Assembly (NCBI GenBank): GCA_002238485.1
Contig: MPMG01000005.1
Coordinates: forward strand, 124,001-188,000
From: Chloroflexi bacterium bin20
GTDB taxonomy: Bacteria; Chloroflexota; Anaerolineae; Aggregatilineales; Phototrophicaceae
DNA: 64,000 bases
Direction: 5' to 3'
This document shows positions 1 through 8,769 of this stretch, in pieces; position 1 is the stretch's first letter, and the number at the start of each line of letters is the position of its first letter. The position numbers were made by a program, and so were the translations under genes. Below the pieces are notes generated by a model. It was not told the origin of the DNA and ran no database searches. It saw only the letters and a program-made list of their open reading frames with translations.

Positions 1-463
1 CTTATACATACCCTGCGACATCGTGCTCGACCAGCCGCGGCTATTCGTCCAACGTCATGTTGACAAAAGGCTGTCGTGCCAGCGCGCCTATCAGCCTATT
101 CATTATGACAATGGCATCCGCATCGTCGACAAATTCGGCGAATATGACGAAGCGGCGCAGACTGTGCGCCTGATAACCGGCTGGGAAGTGCCGAGACGAG
201 AGCAGCTGCAGCAATACAATGTCTCACTGCAGATTTTGTCGGCTGGCTGGGGCAATGTCGCCCAGATTGACCGGCACTTGTCTGACAATATCCTGAAATG
301 GTATGCCGCCGAATTGCCGACGGACCACCTGCCGCCCGGTGACTATCGCGCTGTGGTCATCGTCTACGATCGCTACAGCAAATCAAAAGTAATCGGTATG
401 GACTTGACCAGCGGCGAGACAGCGGCGATTCTGCCCATTTTGCACTTCACCATCGAAGGGTAG
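1..463 (+). CDS. C-terminal fragment of a large membrane/surface protein, possibly GT39-like
   Basis: The reading frame is already open at the left edge of the window, so this is the 3' part of a longer gene. A GTG at position 23 is in frame but there is no reason to take it as the start. The visible residues form an all-beta-looking domain with the pattern VSLQIL...G..VAQ.D...SDN......LP.D.LPPGDYR.VVIVYD. This resembles the C-terminal beta-sandwich attached to multi-spanning glycosyltransferase-39-like proteins in Chloroflexota, as I remember that family. No membrane segment or catalytic motif lies in the visible part, so function is inferred only from this resemblance. It ends with TAG five bases before the next gene, suggesting co-transcription. 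Confidence 0.55.
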   Translation, partial: LYIPCDIVLDQPRLFVQRHVDKRLSCQRAYQPIHYDNGIRIVDKFGEYDEAAQTVRLITGWEVPRREQLQQYNVSLQILSAGWGNVAQIDRHLSDNILKWYAAELPTDHLPPGDYRAVVIVYDRYSKSKVIGMDLTSGETAAILPILHFTIEG

Positions 464-468
464 CGCTC

Positions 469-1128
469 GTGCTACTCAAACGTCTCTTGCGGACATTCTA
501 TGCGCCGCCGTTGCGAAGAGTTCGCCTTTGGGCGGGCAATCGCGCCGAACAGCGCCGCATCCGCGCGGAAGTCATGCTTGCGCGGCAACAGGGGCGGCCC
601 GTCAAGATCATCATCGGCGCTGGACAGACGCGTTACCCCGGCTGGATCGCCACGGACATTCCCGCATTTGACATTCGGCGCGCGCAGCATTGGCGGCGGC
701 TCTTCGCGCCGGCTGGCATCGACCGCATGTTGGCTGAACATGTCTTCGAGCATTTGACAGCCGCGCAGCTGAGCGACTTTCTGGCCACCGCGCGTAACTA
801 CCTGACAGCTGATGGGCGCATTCGCATCGCGGCGCCCGATGGCAATCATCCTTCGTCCGATTACATCAATAGCGTGCGCCCCGGTGGCAGTGGGGCCGGC
901 GCGGACGACCACAAAATGCTCTACACGCAAGAAATAATCTGCCAGCTAATGGCAGCGCAGGGTTATGAATTCGCCGCGCTGGAATATTTTGATGCCAAAG
1001 GCGCATTCCACAGCCAGCCCTGGAGCGCAGAAGATGGTTTCGTCAGCCGCTCGGCAGCCCACGACGAACGCAACAGCGACGGTGTCTTGCGCTACACCAG
1101 CTTGCTCGTGGATTGCTGGCTGCCCTAG
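469..1128 (+). CDS. SAM-dependent methyltransferase-like protein (COG4627 type)
   Basis: A 219-residue protein starting with GTG five bases after the preceding stop. The N-terminus is basic. A degenerate class I methyltransferase core follows: a glycine motif (IIIGAGQ), an acidic strand end (GWIATDI), then LAEHVFEHL and a strand reading [10 protein letters not shown]. The EH.FEHL motif and the missing first helix are typical of small predicted methyltransferases found beside cell-surface sugar genes, fitting the upstream membrane-protein fragment. The substrate is unknown. The stop codon TAG overlaps the lpdA stop on the other strand by four bases, a tail-to-tail arrangement. Confidence 0.65.
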   Translation: MLLKRLLRTFYAPPLRRVRLWAGNRAEQRRIRAEVMLARQQGRPVKIIIGAGQTRYPGWIATDIPAFDIRRAQHWRRLFAPAGIDRMLAEHVFEHLTAAQLSDFLATARNYLTADGRIRIAAPDGNHPSSDYINSVRPGGSGAGADDHKMLYTQEIICQLMAAQGYEFAALEYFDAKGAFHSQPWSAEDGFVSRSAAHDERNSDGVLRYTSLLVDCWLP

Positions 1129-2522
1129 GCGTTGAGGAAGCTGCCCTCCAGGCCGTGCGCCGCTTCTTTCAGCGCCTCGCTCATGGTGGGATGCGCATGC
1201 ACATTGCGGGCGATTTCCTGGGGCGTCAGTTCTGCCGACCGCGCCAGAGTTAGTTCTGGCAGCAGCTCGGTTACATCGTGCCCAATCATGTGCGCGCCCA
1301 AGATCTCGCCATACTTGGCATCGCTGATGAGCTTGACGAAGCCGCTGGCATCGCCCAGTCCACGCGCCTTGCCATTCGCCTGGAAGGGGAATTTCGCCAC
1401 ATTGATCTGGTAGCCGCGTTCTTTTGCCTGCTGCTCGGTATAGCCAAAGCTGGCGACTTGCGGCTGGCAATAGGTCGCGCGCGGCATCATGTCGAAGTCC
1501 AGCGTCACACTGTCTGCGCCGGCGATACATTCGGCAGCCACCACGCCCATGACTTCAGCTACATGCGCCAGCATCAGCTTGGCAGTGACATCGCCGACCG
1601 CGTAGATATGCGGCCGGTTGGTCTGCATGCGGTCGTTGATGCCGATGCCGCCCGCCTCGTTCAGCGCGATATCCAGTTTTTCCAGCCCAAAGCCGGTTAC
1701 GCGCGGCGCGAAACCAATCGCCTGCAAGACTCGTTCGGCTCGCAGAGTCTCTTGCGCGCCATCGCGTGTCGTCACGGCAACCGCGACATCGTCTGCCCTG
1801 TCGTCAACGGCATCGACGCTTGTGCCGACCAGCATCGTAATGCCCAGCTTCTTGAATGCCTTTGCCAATTCGGCGCTGACATCCGGGTCTTCCAAAGGCA
1901 GAATGCGCTGCATCGTTTCGACCAGGGTAACTTCAACCCCATAATTCGCCATGATGTAGGCGAATTCGACGCCGATTGCGCCCGCGCCAGCGATGATGAT
2001 GCTGGCTGGCAGCGAATCTTCCATGATCTGCTCTTCATAGGTAACCACGCGTTCGCTCAGCGTCGTGCCCGGGAGCAGTCGCGTGCTTGCGCCGGTCGCG
2101 ATGATCAGGTGCTTGAAGGCCAGCGTCTCGCTGCTGCCGTCGTTCTTCGCTACATGCAGGCTGTGTTCGTCCTGGATAGTCGCCCAACCTTCATGCGCCG
2201 CGATTTTGTTTTTGCGCATGAGGAACTGCACACCTTTGGTCAGCCCATTGGAGACGCGCCGGCTGCGCTTGAAGGCTTTGCCATAGTCCAGCGTGAAGTC
2301 GCCGCTGATGCCAAACTGATCGGCTTCGCGCGTGAGGATATGCGCCAGCTCGGCATTGCGCAGCAGCGCCTTGGAAGGGATACAGCCGACATTCAGGCAG
2401 ACGCCGCCCCAATACTTCTTTTCGACGATGGCGGTCGCAAGCCCAAGCTGACTGGCGCGGATGGCAGCGATATATCCGCCCGGTCCCGCGCCCAACACGA
2501 CGACATCGTATTCTTTTGCCAT
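1125..2522 (-). CDS. lpdA: dihydrolipoyl dehydrogenase
   Basis: A 465-residue flavoprotein that reoxidises dihydrolipoamide with NAD+ in 2-oxo-acid dehydrogenase or glycine cleavage complexes. The FAD motif GAGPGG is at residues 11-16, the redox disulfide motif CLNVGC spans C42 and C47, a second GAGAIG Rossmann motif binds NAD, and the C-terminal HPTMSE supplies the catalytic His444-Glu449 pair. Length is normal for the family. It lies 34 bases downstream of the SpoU-type methyltransferase on the same strand and is probably co-transcribed with it. No E1, E2 or lipoyl-protein genes are nearby, so the complex it serves cannot be told from context. Confidence 0.95.
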   Translation of the reverse strand: MAKEYDVVVLGAGPGGYIAAIRASQLGLATAIVEKKYWGGVCLNVGCIPSKALLRNAELAHILTREADQFGISGDFTLDYGKAFKRSRRVSNGLTKGVQFLMRKNKIAAHEGWATIQDEHSLHVAKNDGSSETLAFKHLIIATGASTRLLPGTTLSERVVTYEEQIMEDSLPASIIIAGAGAIGVEFAYIMANYGVEVTLVETMQRILPLEDPDVSAELAKAFKKLGITMLVGTSVDAVDDRADDVAVAVTTRDGAQETLRAERVLQAIGFAPRVTGFGLEKLDIALNEAGGIGINDRMQTNRPHIYAVGDVTAKLMLAHVAEVMGVVAAECIAGADSVTLDFDMMPRATYCQPQVASFGYTEQQAKERGYQINVAKFPFQANGKARGLGDASGFVKLISDAKYGEILGAHMIGHDVTELLPELTLARSAELTPQEIARNVHAHPTMSEALKEAAHGLEGSFLNA

Positions 2523-2556
2523 GTCTCACCCATATCTGCTTGCCGATTGAACGCGG

Positions 2557-3363
2557 CTAGTCTACAACAGACAGTCCCGCAAGTGTAGAGTCGCTGTGCA
2601 AATGCTGCCGCTGCGCCTCGAACAAGATGACAGCCGCCGCGCTGGCCACATTCAGCGACTCGCTGGACTGCGCCATGGGGATGGCGATCTCGCAAGCAGC
2701 CAATTTACGCGCTGCTTGGCTTAGCCCGTGCGCTTCGTTGCCCAAGATAAGCGCCCAGTCGCCTGTCCAGTCGACGCTTGTATAAGCACAATCGGCAGCG
2801 GCTCGTGTCGCAAAGACTTGCAGCTCGCGACAGAAGTCTGCGATTTCTTGCCAGCTCGCCTCCACGATGGGCAGTCGAAAATGAGCGCCCATACCCGCGC
2901 GCAGAGTCTTGCCGCTGTAGACATCGCAGCAGCCCGGCGCCAGGATCGCCAGCTCGACGCCCGCGGCCGAGGCGCTGCGCAGGATCGTGCCCAGATTGCC
3001 GGGCTCGCTGATAGCGTCCAAGATCAGCACGCGCTGGCAGGGCTGCGAGATGCTTGGCTTGGGGATGTGAAAAACCCCCAGGATGCCCGGCGGCTGCTGC
3101 GTATCGCTGACATGTCGCAGGATCGATTCGGTGACCGGCAGCAAGGTGCAGCCCCGCTCTTGCAGCTGCGCGATGACGCCATAATCTGCGCGTTGAGGGG
3201 AATACAATGCCAGCTCGGCAGCGCCACCACGGGCGAGCGCATCGGCGATCAGACGGTCGCCTTCCAGGATCAATTTGCGTTCGCTGCGCCGCAGTCGCGC
3301 TCGATTCACCAGCGCCTTCACATGGCGGACGCGCTTGTTTTGTGTGCTGCTGATAGGATCCAT
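2557..3363 (-). CDS. TrmH/SpoU-family rRNA 2'-O-methyltransferase
   Basis: A 268-residue SPOUT methyltransferase that probably transfers methyl from SAM to a ribose 2'-OH in 23S rRNA. An N-terminal substrate-binding domain (about residues 1-105) starts with the usual 'QN..V..V..L' pattern. The knotted SPOUT domain carries motif 1 SEPGNLGTILR (119-129), motif 2 LILGNEAHG (205-213) and motif 3 SSESLNVASA (233-242) with the conserved Asn238. It follows infC-rpmI-rplT, as in many bacteria, but a predicted terminator separates them. The specific rRNA position cannot be told from sequence. Confidence 0.88.
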   Translation of the reverse strand: MDPISSTQNKRVRHVKALVNRARLRRSERKLILEGDRLIADALARGGAAELALYSPQRADYGVIAQLQERGCTLLPVTESILRHVSDTQQPPGILGVFHIPKPSISQPCQRVLILDAISEPGNLGTILRSASAAGVELAILAPGCCDVYSGKTLRAGMGAHFRLPIVEASWQEIADFCRELQVFATRAAADCAYTSVDWTGDWALILGNEAHGLSQAARKLAACEIAIPMAQSSESLNVASAAAVILFEAQRQHLHSDSTLAGLSVVD

Positions 3364-3382
3364 GCTGCGCCATCACAAATAC

Positions 3383-3410
3383 AAAAAGGGTCTGCTGAGG
3401 GACCCTTTGT
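3383..3410 (-). terminator. rho-independent terminator after rplT
   Basis: Perfect 8-bp arms AAAGGGTC (3385-3392) and GACCCTTT (3401-3408) flank an 8-nt loop. On the minus strand the second arm runs into a T-rich stretch (CCCTTTTTGTATTTG). It lies 29 bases past the rplT stop and 20 bases before the methyltransferase start, so it would end or attenuate the infC-rpmI-rplT transcript. Confidence 0.6.
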
Positions 3411-3438
3411 ACGTTTACCTGGCTTGTCGTTGCCGCGC

Positions 3439-3792
3439 CTAGAGATGCTGACGGGCTGTGTCGGCGATTTGCCTGAAGGTGGAGGCATCGTGCACAGCGA
3501 GGTGCGCGAGGCTCTTGCGGTCCAGCTCGATGCCGGCGCGCTTCAAGCCATAGACCATCTGGCTGTACTTCATGCCGTTCAAACGCGCGGCTGCATTGAT
3601 GCGCTGGATCCAGAGGCGGCGAAGTTGGCGACGGCGCTGTCGGCGGTCGCGGTAGGCATACCACAAGCTGCGCATCATGGCTTCGTTGGCGCGCTTGAAA
3701 TTCTTGCTGCGCGTGCCCCATTGCCCCTTGGTCATCTTGATGATTTTCTTGTGCCGGCGCCGTCTGACGAAGCCGGTGCGTGTTCTGGCCAT
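3439..3792 (-). CDS. rplT: 50S ribosomal protein L20
   Basis: A 117-residue, very basic protein that binds 23S rRNA early in large-subunit assembly. The N-terminal extension (starting MARTRTG) and the globular part (RLWI.RINAAAR...YS....GLK.AGIELDRK.LA.LA) match L20 along the full length. It is the third gene of infC-rpmI-rplT. In other bacteria L20 represses its own operon by binding mRNA; no leader resembling the known L20 leaders was recognised here. Confidence 0.97.
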   Translation of the reverse strand: MARTRTGFVRRRRHKKIIKMTKGQWGTRSKNFKRANEAMMRSLWYAYRDRRQRRRQLRRLWIQRINAAARLNGMKYSQMVYGLKRAGIELDRKSLAHLAVHDASTFRQIADTARQHL

Positions 3793-3819
3793 TGCTGATT
3801 CTCCGTGATTGGCGCTGGC

Positions 3820-4071
3820 TTAGGCGGGCGGGTTGGCTTTGTACTTGCCCAGATAGGGGGCGAGGCGGCGGATGCGGCGCTGCATGGCTTTTTCGCCGAC
3901 CTGCATGGTCTTGTCCCATTGACGGCGCACGCGCTTGGCAGACATGCGCCGGCGATGGCTCTTGCCGCCCTTGGTGCGGACGATCTTGCCGGTTCCTGTC
4001 ATTTTGAAGCGCTTGGCTGTAGCTTTGTGCGTCTTCAGTTTGTACTTTCCGCTCTTTTTCTTGCGTGGCAC
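3820..4071 (-). CDS. rpmI: 50S ribosomal protein L35
   Basis: An 83-residue basic protein, longer than the usual 64-67 residues because of a short N-terminal insertion (RKKKSGKY before the KTHK motif) and a C-terminal tail after the LPY-like end (LAPYLGKYKANPPA). The core KTHKATAKRFK.TGTGKI is typical. The start codon is GTG and its G overlaps the infC stop in the string TAGTG, giving tight translational coupling. Confidence 0.95.
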   Translation of the reverse strand: MPRKKKSGKYKLKTHKATAKRFKMTGTGKIVRTKGGKSHRRRMSAKRVRRQWDKTMQVGEKAMQRRIRRLAPYLGKYKANPPA

Positions 4072-4631
4072 TATTGCTTCTCCGAACTATGTCTGAATTC
4101 CTTGGTCGGCGCGAGGATCATCAGCATGTCTCTGCCTTCGATATTGGGTCGCTGCTCCACCACGCCGACTTCTTTGAGCGCTTCTTCGATCCTGCCCAGT
4201 CGGTCGCGCCCGATGTACTGATGCGTGATTTCGCGACCGCGAAAACGCACGCGAAACTTGACCTTTTTGCCTTCTTGCAGCCACTTCTCGGCGCGTTTGA
4301 TGTCAAACTGCAAGTGATACTCGTCGGTTTTGGGTCGCAATTGGATCTCTTTGACGGTCACCTTGATCTGGTTCTTCTTTGATTTCCGTTCCTTGCGACG
4401 CTGTTCGTATTGGAACTTGCCATAATCCATGATGCGACAGACGGGCGGACGAGCTTTGGGCGCTACCTCAACCAGATCCAAGCCAACCGCATCTGCACGT
4501 TCCTGGGCATAGCTGATGCCGACAACGCCGATATTGTTGTTGGCATGGTCGATCAGGCGGACTTCGCGCACACCGCGGATGTTGCCGTTAATTCGCAGAC
4601 CTGAACTCGCTATCTTTGCACGACCCTTCAT
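4071..4631 (-). CDS. infC: translation initiation factor IF-3
   Basis: A 186-residue protein that binds the 30S subunit and checks the initiator tRNA-start codon pairing. The N-domain (RING.IR..EVRLID to about residue 75) and C-domain (KEIQLRPKT...HL.FDIKRAEKWL..GKKVK) are both complete. The reading frame starts with an ordinary ATG (4629-4631); many bacteria use AUU or another rare codon for autoregulation. A short Ser/Lys-rich tail follows the C-domain. It is the first gene of the L20/L35 operon and has a recognisable promoter upstream. Confidence 0.96.
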   Translation of the reverse strand: MKGRAKIASSGLRINGNIRGVREVRLIDHANNNIGVVGISYAQERADAVGLDLVEVAPKARPPVCRIMDYGKFQYEQRRKERKSKKNQIKVTVKEIQLRPKTDEYHLQFDIKRAEKWLQEGKKVKFRVRFRGREITHQYIGRDRLGRIEEALKEVGVVEQRPNIEGRDMLMILAPTKEFRHSSEKQ

Positions 4632-4677
4632 TAGGATGCGACACTCATCAGACTCGCAGCAACTGCCGCGAAAGCCA

Positions 4678-4707
4678 AGCTTAACACGGCGCGCCGTTGC
4701 CTGTCAA
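4678..4707 (-). promoter_or_regulatory. candidate infC promoter with palindrome in the spacer
   Basis: On the minus strand a consensus -35 TTGACA (4702-4707) is followed after 18 bases by TAAGCT (4678-4683), a 4/6 match to the -10. Transcription would start near 4671, about 40 bases before the infC ATG. A perfect 12-bp palindrome ACGGCGCGCCGT (4686-4697) fills most of the spacer, and a 6-bp stem with a 4-base loop (TGCCTG/CAGGCA, 4698-4713) covers the -35. Both are placed where a repressor could act. Confidence 0.4.
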
Positions 4708-4728
4708 CAGGCAGTCGAAATCGGCACG

Positions 4729-5052
4729 TCATTGATCGGCGCTCGGGTCATGGTTACGCATTTGAGTCACTCGTTCCTGGAAAGACCGCCGTAATTCTTC
4801 ATCGTTGTCTTTGCATCTCCGCAAGGTCTGTTTGGCACAAGCAGTGCAGCCGCGCATCGCTCGAAAGCTGTCGGTTTCGCAGGACAGGCAGCCGTTCAAG
4901 TCGATCATCAGCGACATCAGCCCGAGAATCTCGGGGCTGGTTTCTGGCTTGCCTTCCAGATCGTCAACGAGTTGCGCCCATTGTCCATCCCGCGTGTTGC
5001 GCAGGGCGGGGATGGCATAATGCGGGAACAAAATCTCGTTGTCGCTGTACAA
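4729..5052 (-). CDS. conserved-looking Cys-rich small protein, function unknown
   Basis: A 107-residue soluble protein not recognised as a named family. It has five cysteines in its central third, in the pattern C-x2-C-x11-C-x2-C-x7-C starting at GCLSC, which suggests a small zinc-binding knuckle. The C-terminal part is a charged helix rich in Arg and Gln. The chosen start is TTG at 5050-5052, preceded by a GAGGG Shine-Dalgarno sequence and by a good promoter; no ATG is available in frame near that position. It lies 97 bases upstream of infC on the same strand. A role in translation would be guesswork. Confidence 0.65.
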   Translation of the reverse strand: MYSDNEILFPHYAIPALRNTRDGQWAQLVDDLEGKPETSPEILGLMSLMIDLNGCLSCETDSFRAMRGCTACAKQTLRRCKDNDEELRRSFQERVTQMRNHDPSADQ

Positions 5053-5092
5053 TTGACACTTCCCTCGCGGCTCGTTATTCGCTCGCTAGCAA

Positions 5093-5121
5093 AGCATACG
5101 CGTTTTTGCGCCGCCCTGCAA
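5093..5121 (-). promoter_or_regulatory. promoter for the Cys-rich small protein gene
   Basis: On the minus strand TTGCAG (5116-5121), a 17-base spacer and TATGCT (5093-5098) form a good sigma70-like promoter. Its start point would be near 5086, about 35 bases before the TTG start of the gene at 5052. Confidence 0.5.
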
Positions 5122-5144
5122 GGCATTGCTGCAGATTGTGCGCC

Positions 5145-5942
5145 TTATCGTGAATCGGTGGCTTGCTTCAATGCTCGCACCAGCCGCAGTGTGGCGGCCA
5201 TGGTCTCGTCCGCGCCGGGCAGGGTGCTGTTCCACAAGCTGAACAAAACGGCGGCAACGCGACTCTTTGCCAGCGCGATGCGCAGCGACTCGATGCTCTC
5301 GTCCAGTGTGGGTCCGCCTGGCTCGGGATAGCTCATGGCGGGCATCTCGGCGCAGTCGACCACATCGGTATCAAAATGGATGTAGAGCGGCTTGTCTGGC
5401 AGCGGCGCGGCGTCCAACTCTGTCAAGGTCTCATAGATTGCGACCTGGCTTTCGCGCAGCATCTGGCCTTCTTGTGGGTCGAGGTTGCGCACATCGCTGA
5501 TGACGATGTCCGACTCGGCGATCGGCGCAAGCTGCAGGCCGCGCATAAGATGCTGGTTGCCGCGACCGACCAGCGCTGCCAGGGGCATACCGCCCAAGAA
5601 GCCGCTGGGAGTCGTCTCTGGCGTGTTGAAGTCGCCGTGCGAGTCGTACCACAAGATGGCAGGCGAATGCGCCTCCAGGCCTTTGACCACGCCCAGACAA
5701 CTGGTGCAGTCGTTGGCAAAGATCACGGGCGTCTTTGGCGCATGTGCCTGGATAGCCTCTGCCAGCGCCCAATTGACGGCTACGACCGGGTCCCCGTGCG
5801 CGGCGAAGTCCGGCGCGATGTCGATCCATTCTGCGTCCAGCTCGCCAGCGATTCCACTGTTGCGCAGGGCTGCGACTTCACGCCGCTTTGCCAGCGCCTC
5901 GCCCAGATAGTAAGGCACGCCCATGCAAATGTAGTCGGGCAT
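5145..5942 (-). CDS. arginase/agmatinase-family (ureohydrolase) protein
   Basis: A 265-residue ureohydrolase-fold enzyme, expected to hydrolyse a guanidino or related C-N bond with a two-metal (Mn) site. Motif 2 is WYDSHGDFNTPE (equivalent to DAHxDxN) and motif 3 is HFDTDVVD (DxDxxD). In motif 1 the usual GGDHS is NDCTS, so the metal-ligand His is Cys, a substitution I recall from a subgroup of the family. The ATG at 5942 is preferred because GGGAG lies 8 bases upstream; an in-frame GTG at 5963 would sit almost on the predicted transcription start. The substrate cannot be assigned. Confidence 0.8.
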   Translation of the reverse strand: MPDYICMGVPYYLGEALAKRREVAALRNSGIAGELDAEWIDIAPDFAAHGDPVVAVNWALAEAIQAHAPKTPVIFANDCTSCLGVVKGLEAHSPAILWYDSHGDFNTPETTPSGFLGGMPLAALVGRGNQHLMRGLQLAPIAESDIVISDVRNLDPQEGQMLRESQVAIYETLTELDAAPLPDKPLYIHFDTDVVDCAEMPAMSYPEPGGPTLDESIESLRIALAKSRVAAVLFSLWNSTLPGADETMAATLRLVRALKQATDSR

Positions 5943-5973
5943 AATGTCTCTCCCGTTTGTCACTTGGTAGGGA

Positions 5974-6003
5974 ATTATATGCTGTGCAACAACGTTTCAC
6001 CAA
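5974..6003 (-). promoter_or_regulatory. promoter for the arginase-family gene
   Basis: On the minus strand a perfect -10 TATAAT (5974-5979) lies 18 bases downstream of TTGGTG (5998-6003). The predicted start near 5967 gives a leader of about 25 bases before the ATG at 5942. The rest of the 5964-6195 gap shows nothing recognisable. Confidence 0.5.
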
Positions 6004-6195
6004 GCATGATCTGCAGCATTGAGACTTGTGCAAGCTACAGACTGTTGACATTGTGGCAGCCCGCTGAACCTGACGTGGCCAGAGCGGATTATGAGGCGCT
6101 GCGTTCCGACTGGCTGGCAGTAGGTGACTACATTGCCGAAGCGATAGCGGCGCATAAGGAGGCAATTTGTTGTAATCTCTATTGGTCGCCCAGCC

Positions 6196-8769
6196 TCAAC
6201 ACTCGCTGTAGCCACAATACACACACTTGCGGCAGCCCTCGGCGCGCACCAGCGTAATCATATTGCACTCCGGACACATGTCCGCGCCAGTTATGGCTGC
6301 ATCTGACTCTGACGATGCGCTGACAGCCGATAGCTCCGCCCCTGTCGATGCTGCGATAGGCAAGCCCAGCTGCTGCATCGGCTCTTCGGGGAAAAACTCG
6401 ACTTGCAACACGCGGGCCACGGCATCGGGCAGTGACAGCACGCGCTTGGGGCCAAAGCCGATTGGTCTCGCGCCGCCAATATCTTGCAGCTGCTCAATGA
6501 TCAACTTCAGCATATCGCGGCGGTTGGGCGGGGCTGTGGAGCGCAGCAGCAGCGAAAGCATCCTGCCCAGACTCTCGGCGTCGGCCTGGATATCGCTGCC
6601 GGCTTTGCCAATCGCCACGAAGACCTCGAAAGGGTTGTCATCCTCATCGCGGTTGATGGTGATGTAGGCTTTGCCAAAGGGCGTCAGGGTGGCCACGGTC
6701 GTGCCGCGCAGTTTGTCGGGACGCGGATAGACACGGTGCGGCGTTGTAGCGGGTTCGGCAGCGGCGCTCTCTTTCAGCCCAGCCATTTCGCTTTCGGCGC
6801 GTTCATCGCCCTTGAGCATCAGCACTTGTTCGTCGCGGCTGCCATCGCGATAGATGGTGCCGCCCTTGCAGCCCAATTCATACATATACTGATACAGTTC
6901 GCTCACTTGCTCGATGCTGTATTCCTTGGGCACATTGCAGGTTTTGCTGATGGCGCTGTCGATCCAGCGCTGAAAGGCGCCCTGCACTTTGACATGCTCG
7001 GCCGGCGACAAGTCCATAGCGGTTACGAAGTAGGGTGGCAGCTCTTCTGCATGCGGGTTTTCTTCGCGCCATTGCTTGACGATGGGCACCTGCTCTTCGT
7101 GCAGCCCCAGCCGACTTTTGCGGAAATAGACCCAGCTGAAGAAGGGCTCGATGCCAGTCGATGTATTGACCATGGTGCCGGTGGTGCCGGTCGGCGCTTG
7201 CGTCAGCAGGGTTACATTGCGCATGCCATCGCGCCGCACTTTGTCGCGAACCACTTTTGGCATCTGCTGCATATAACCGCTGGCCAGGAAGGGCTCGGCA
7301 TCAAATTGAGGGAAGGGGCCTTTTTCTCGCGCCAGCTCGCTGGATGTTTCATAGGCGGTGACGGCAATCAGCTTGTAGACCTTGTCGATCAGCGCGACCG
7401 ATTCATCGCTGCCATAACGCAGGCCCAGCTTCAGCATGAGCTCGGCAATGCCCATGGTGCCCAAGCCGACTCGCCGCTCGGACTTCTGCACTTTTTCATT
7501 CTCGTCAAAGAAGTAGGGCGTAGTATCGATGACATTGTCCAGGAAGCGCGTGGCATAGGCGACTGTCGTGCGCAGCCCGTCCCAGTTGACATCGTGCCTC
7601 GCCTCGTCATAAAAGCAGGACAAGTTGACCGCGCCCAGATTGCAGACCGAAAAAGCGCCCAGCGGCTGCTCGCCACAAGGGTTGGTGGCGATCAAAGGAT
7701 TAAAATAGCTGCTGTTTGCCATGCGATTGCTGTATTCGTTGAACCAGATGCCCGGCTCGGCGCTCGCCCAGGCGCTTTCGATAATCGCCTGCCACAATTC
7801 GCGCGCTTTGACCACCTTGTGCGGGACGATTTTGCGCCCAGAAGCGATCCAGGCGGCCAGGTCGCCATCCCACAGCTCGTCATAATCTGGGTCGCGCGTA
7901 TCGGGGAAGACCAGCTCCCAGTCGTCATCGGCTTTGACGGCGGTCATCAGCTTGTCGCTGACGCCGACGCTGATATTGGCATTGGTGATCTTGCCCGCCT
8001 GGCGCTTGCTGTTGATGAAGTTGAAGATGTCTGGGTGCCAGTCATTCAGTATCAGCATCAAGGCGCCGCGCCTGCTGCCACCTTGTTCGATCAAGCCGGT
8101 GACAAAGCTGTAGAGCGCGCCCCAGGATACTGCCCCGCTGGAGCGGCCGTTGACGCCCTGGACATAGGAATGGCGCGGTCGCAGCGTCGATAAGTTGATG
8201 CCCACACCGCCGCCACGCGACATGATCTCCGTCATCTGGCTCAACGTCGTCATGATGCCATCGCGCGAGTCCTGCGGCGACGGGATGACATAGCAGTTGT
8301 AATAGGTCAGATCCTGGTTGGTGCCGGCCGCGGTCAAGATGCGTCCGCCAGGCACGAACTTCCAGTCGTCCAGCAGCCAGCGGAACTTGTCGGTCCATTC
8401 ATCGCGTTTGGCTGCGCTGGGTTCGGCCTCGGCCACGCCCCGGGCCACGCGGTCCATCATCTGTTCCGGCTCGGTCTCGATCGGCTTGTCCACATGCTGC
8501 AAGTCGCGTTCGACCACTTCGCCATCCAGCAGTTGTATCGTGACCATGGGCAGGTCGAGCGCGGTTATCGAGCCGACCTCGCGCTGTCCGGTCTTGGGAT
8601 CGACGACCACAATGGCCGTGTCGCCGATAGACAGGCTGGCGCGCGCCATGTCCTTTTGGGCATAGCGGTCGAGGAAGATCTTGTAGCCCAGTTCGTGCAG
8701 CGTATTGTCGCTGGGGGACTCAAGTGTCATGTCAGGCATTCCAATCCTGACGGGCGCTTCGGCGAACAT
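6196..8769 (-). CDS. nrdJ: adenosylcobalamin-dependent (class II) ribonucleoside-diphosphate reductase
   Basis: An 857-residue class II ribonucleotide reductase that makes deoxyribonucleotides with a cobalamin-derived thiyl radical and needs no oxygen. Visible active-site residues are Cys159 and Cys376 (the reducing pair), and NPCGE with radical Cys365 and Glu367. The phosphate-binding PTGTTG motif follows. The C-terminus has the Cys-rich CPEC...CRKCVYC tail that shuttles electrons in NrdJ proteins. An internal ATG at 8739 has a better Shine-Dalgarno (AGGA, 5 bases) and may be the true start. No cobalamin riboswitch was recognised in the short upstream gap. Confidence 0.96.
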   Translation of the reverse strand: MFAEAPVRIGMPDMTLESPSDNTLHELGYKIFLDRYAQKDMARASLSIGDTAIVVVDPKTGQREVGSITALDLPMVTIQLLDGEVVERDLQHVDKPIETEPEQMMDRVARGVAEAEPSAAKRDEWTDKFRWLLDDWKFVPGGRILTAAGTNQDLTYYNCYVIPSPQDSRDGIMTTLSQMTEIMSRGGGVGINLSTLRPRHSYVQGVNGRSSGAVSWGALYSFVTGLIEQGGSRRGALMLILNDWHPDIFNFINSKRQAGKITNANISVGVSDKLMTAVKADDDWELVFPDTRDPDYDELWDGDLAAWIASGRKIVPHKVVKARELWQAIIESAWASAEPGIWFNEYSNRMANSSYFNPLIATNPCGEQPLGAFSVCNLGAVNLSCFYDEARHDVNWDGLRTTVAYATRFLDNVIDTTPYFFDENEKVQKSERRVGLGTMGIAELMLKLGLRYGSDESVALIDKVYKLIAVTAYETSSELAREKGPFPQFDAEPFLASGYMQQMPKVVRDKVRRDGMRNVTLLTQAPTGTTGTMVNTSTGIEPFFSWVYFRKSRLGLHEEQVPIVKQWREENPHAEELPPYFVTAMDLSPAEHVKVQGAFQRWIDSAISKTCNVPKEYSIEQVSELYQYMYELGCKGGTIYRDGSRDEQVLMLKGDERAESEMAGLKESAAAEPATTPHRVYPRPDKLRGTTVATLTPFGKAYITINRDEDDNPFEVFVAIGKAGSDIQADAESLGRMLSLLLRSTAPPNRRDMLKLIIEQLQDIGGARPIGFGPKRVLSLPDAVARVLQVEFFPEEPMQQLGLPIAASTGAELSAVSASSESDAAITGADMCPECNMITLVRAEGCRKCVYCGYSEC

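Noticed and set aside
1278..2588. Long open frame antisense to lpdA
   Set aside because: It mirrors the codon pattern of lpdA, has no motif of its own, and lpdA is certain.
6484..8193. 569-codon open frame antisense to nrdJ
   Set aside because: A byproduct of GC-rich codon usage in nrdJ; the translation has no recognisable domain.
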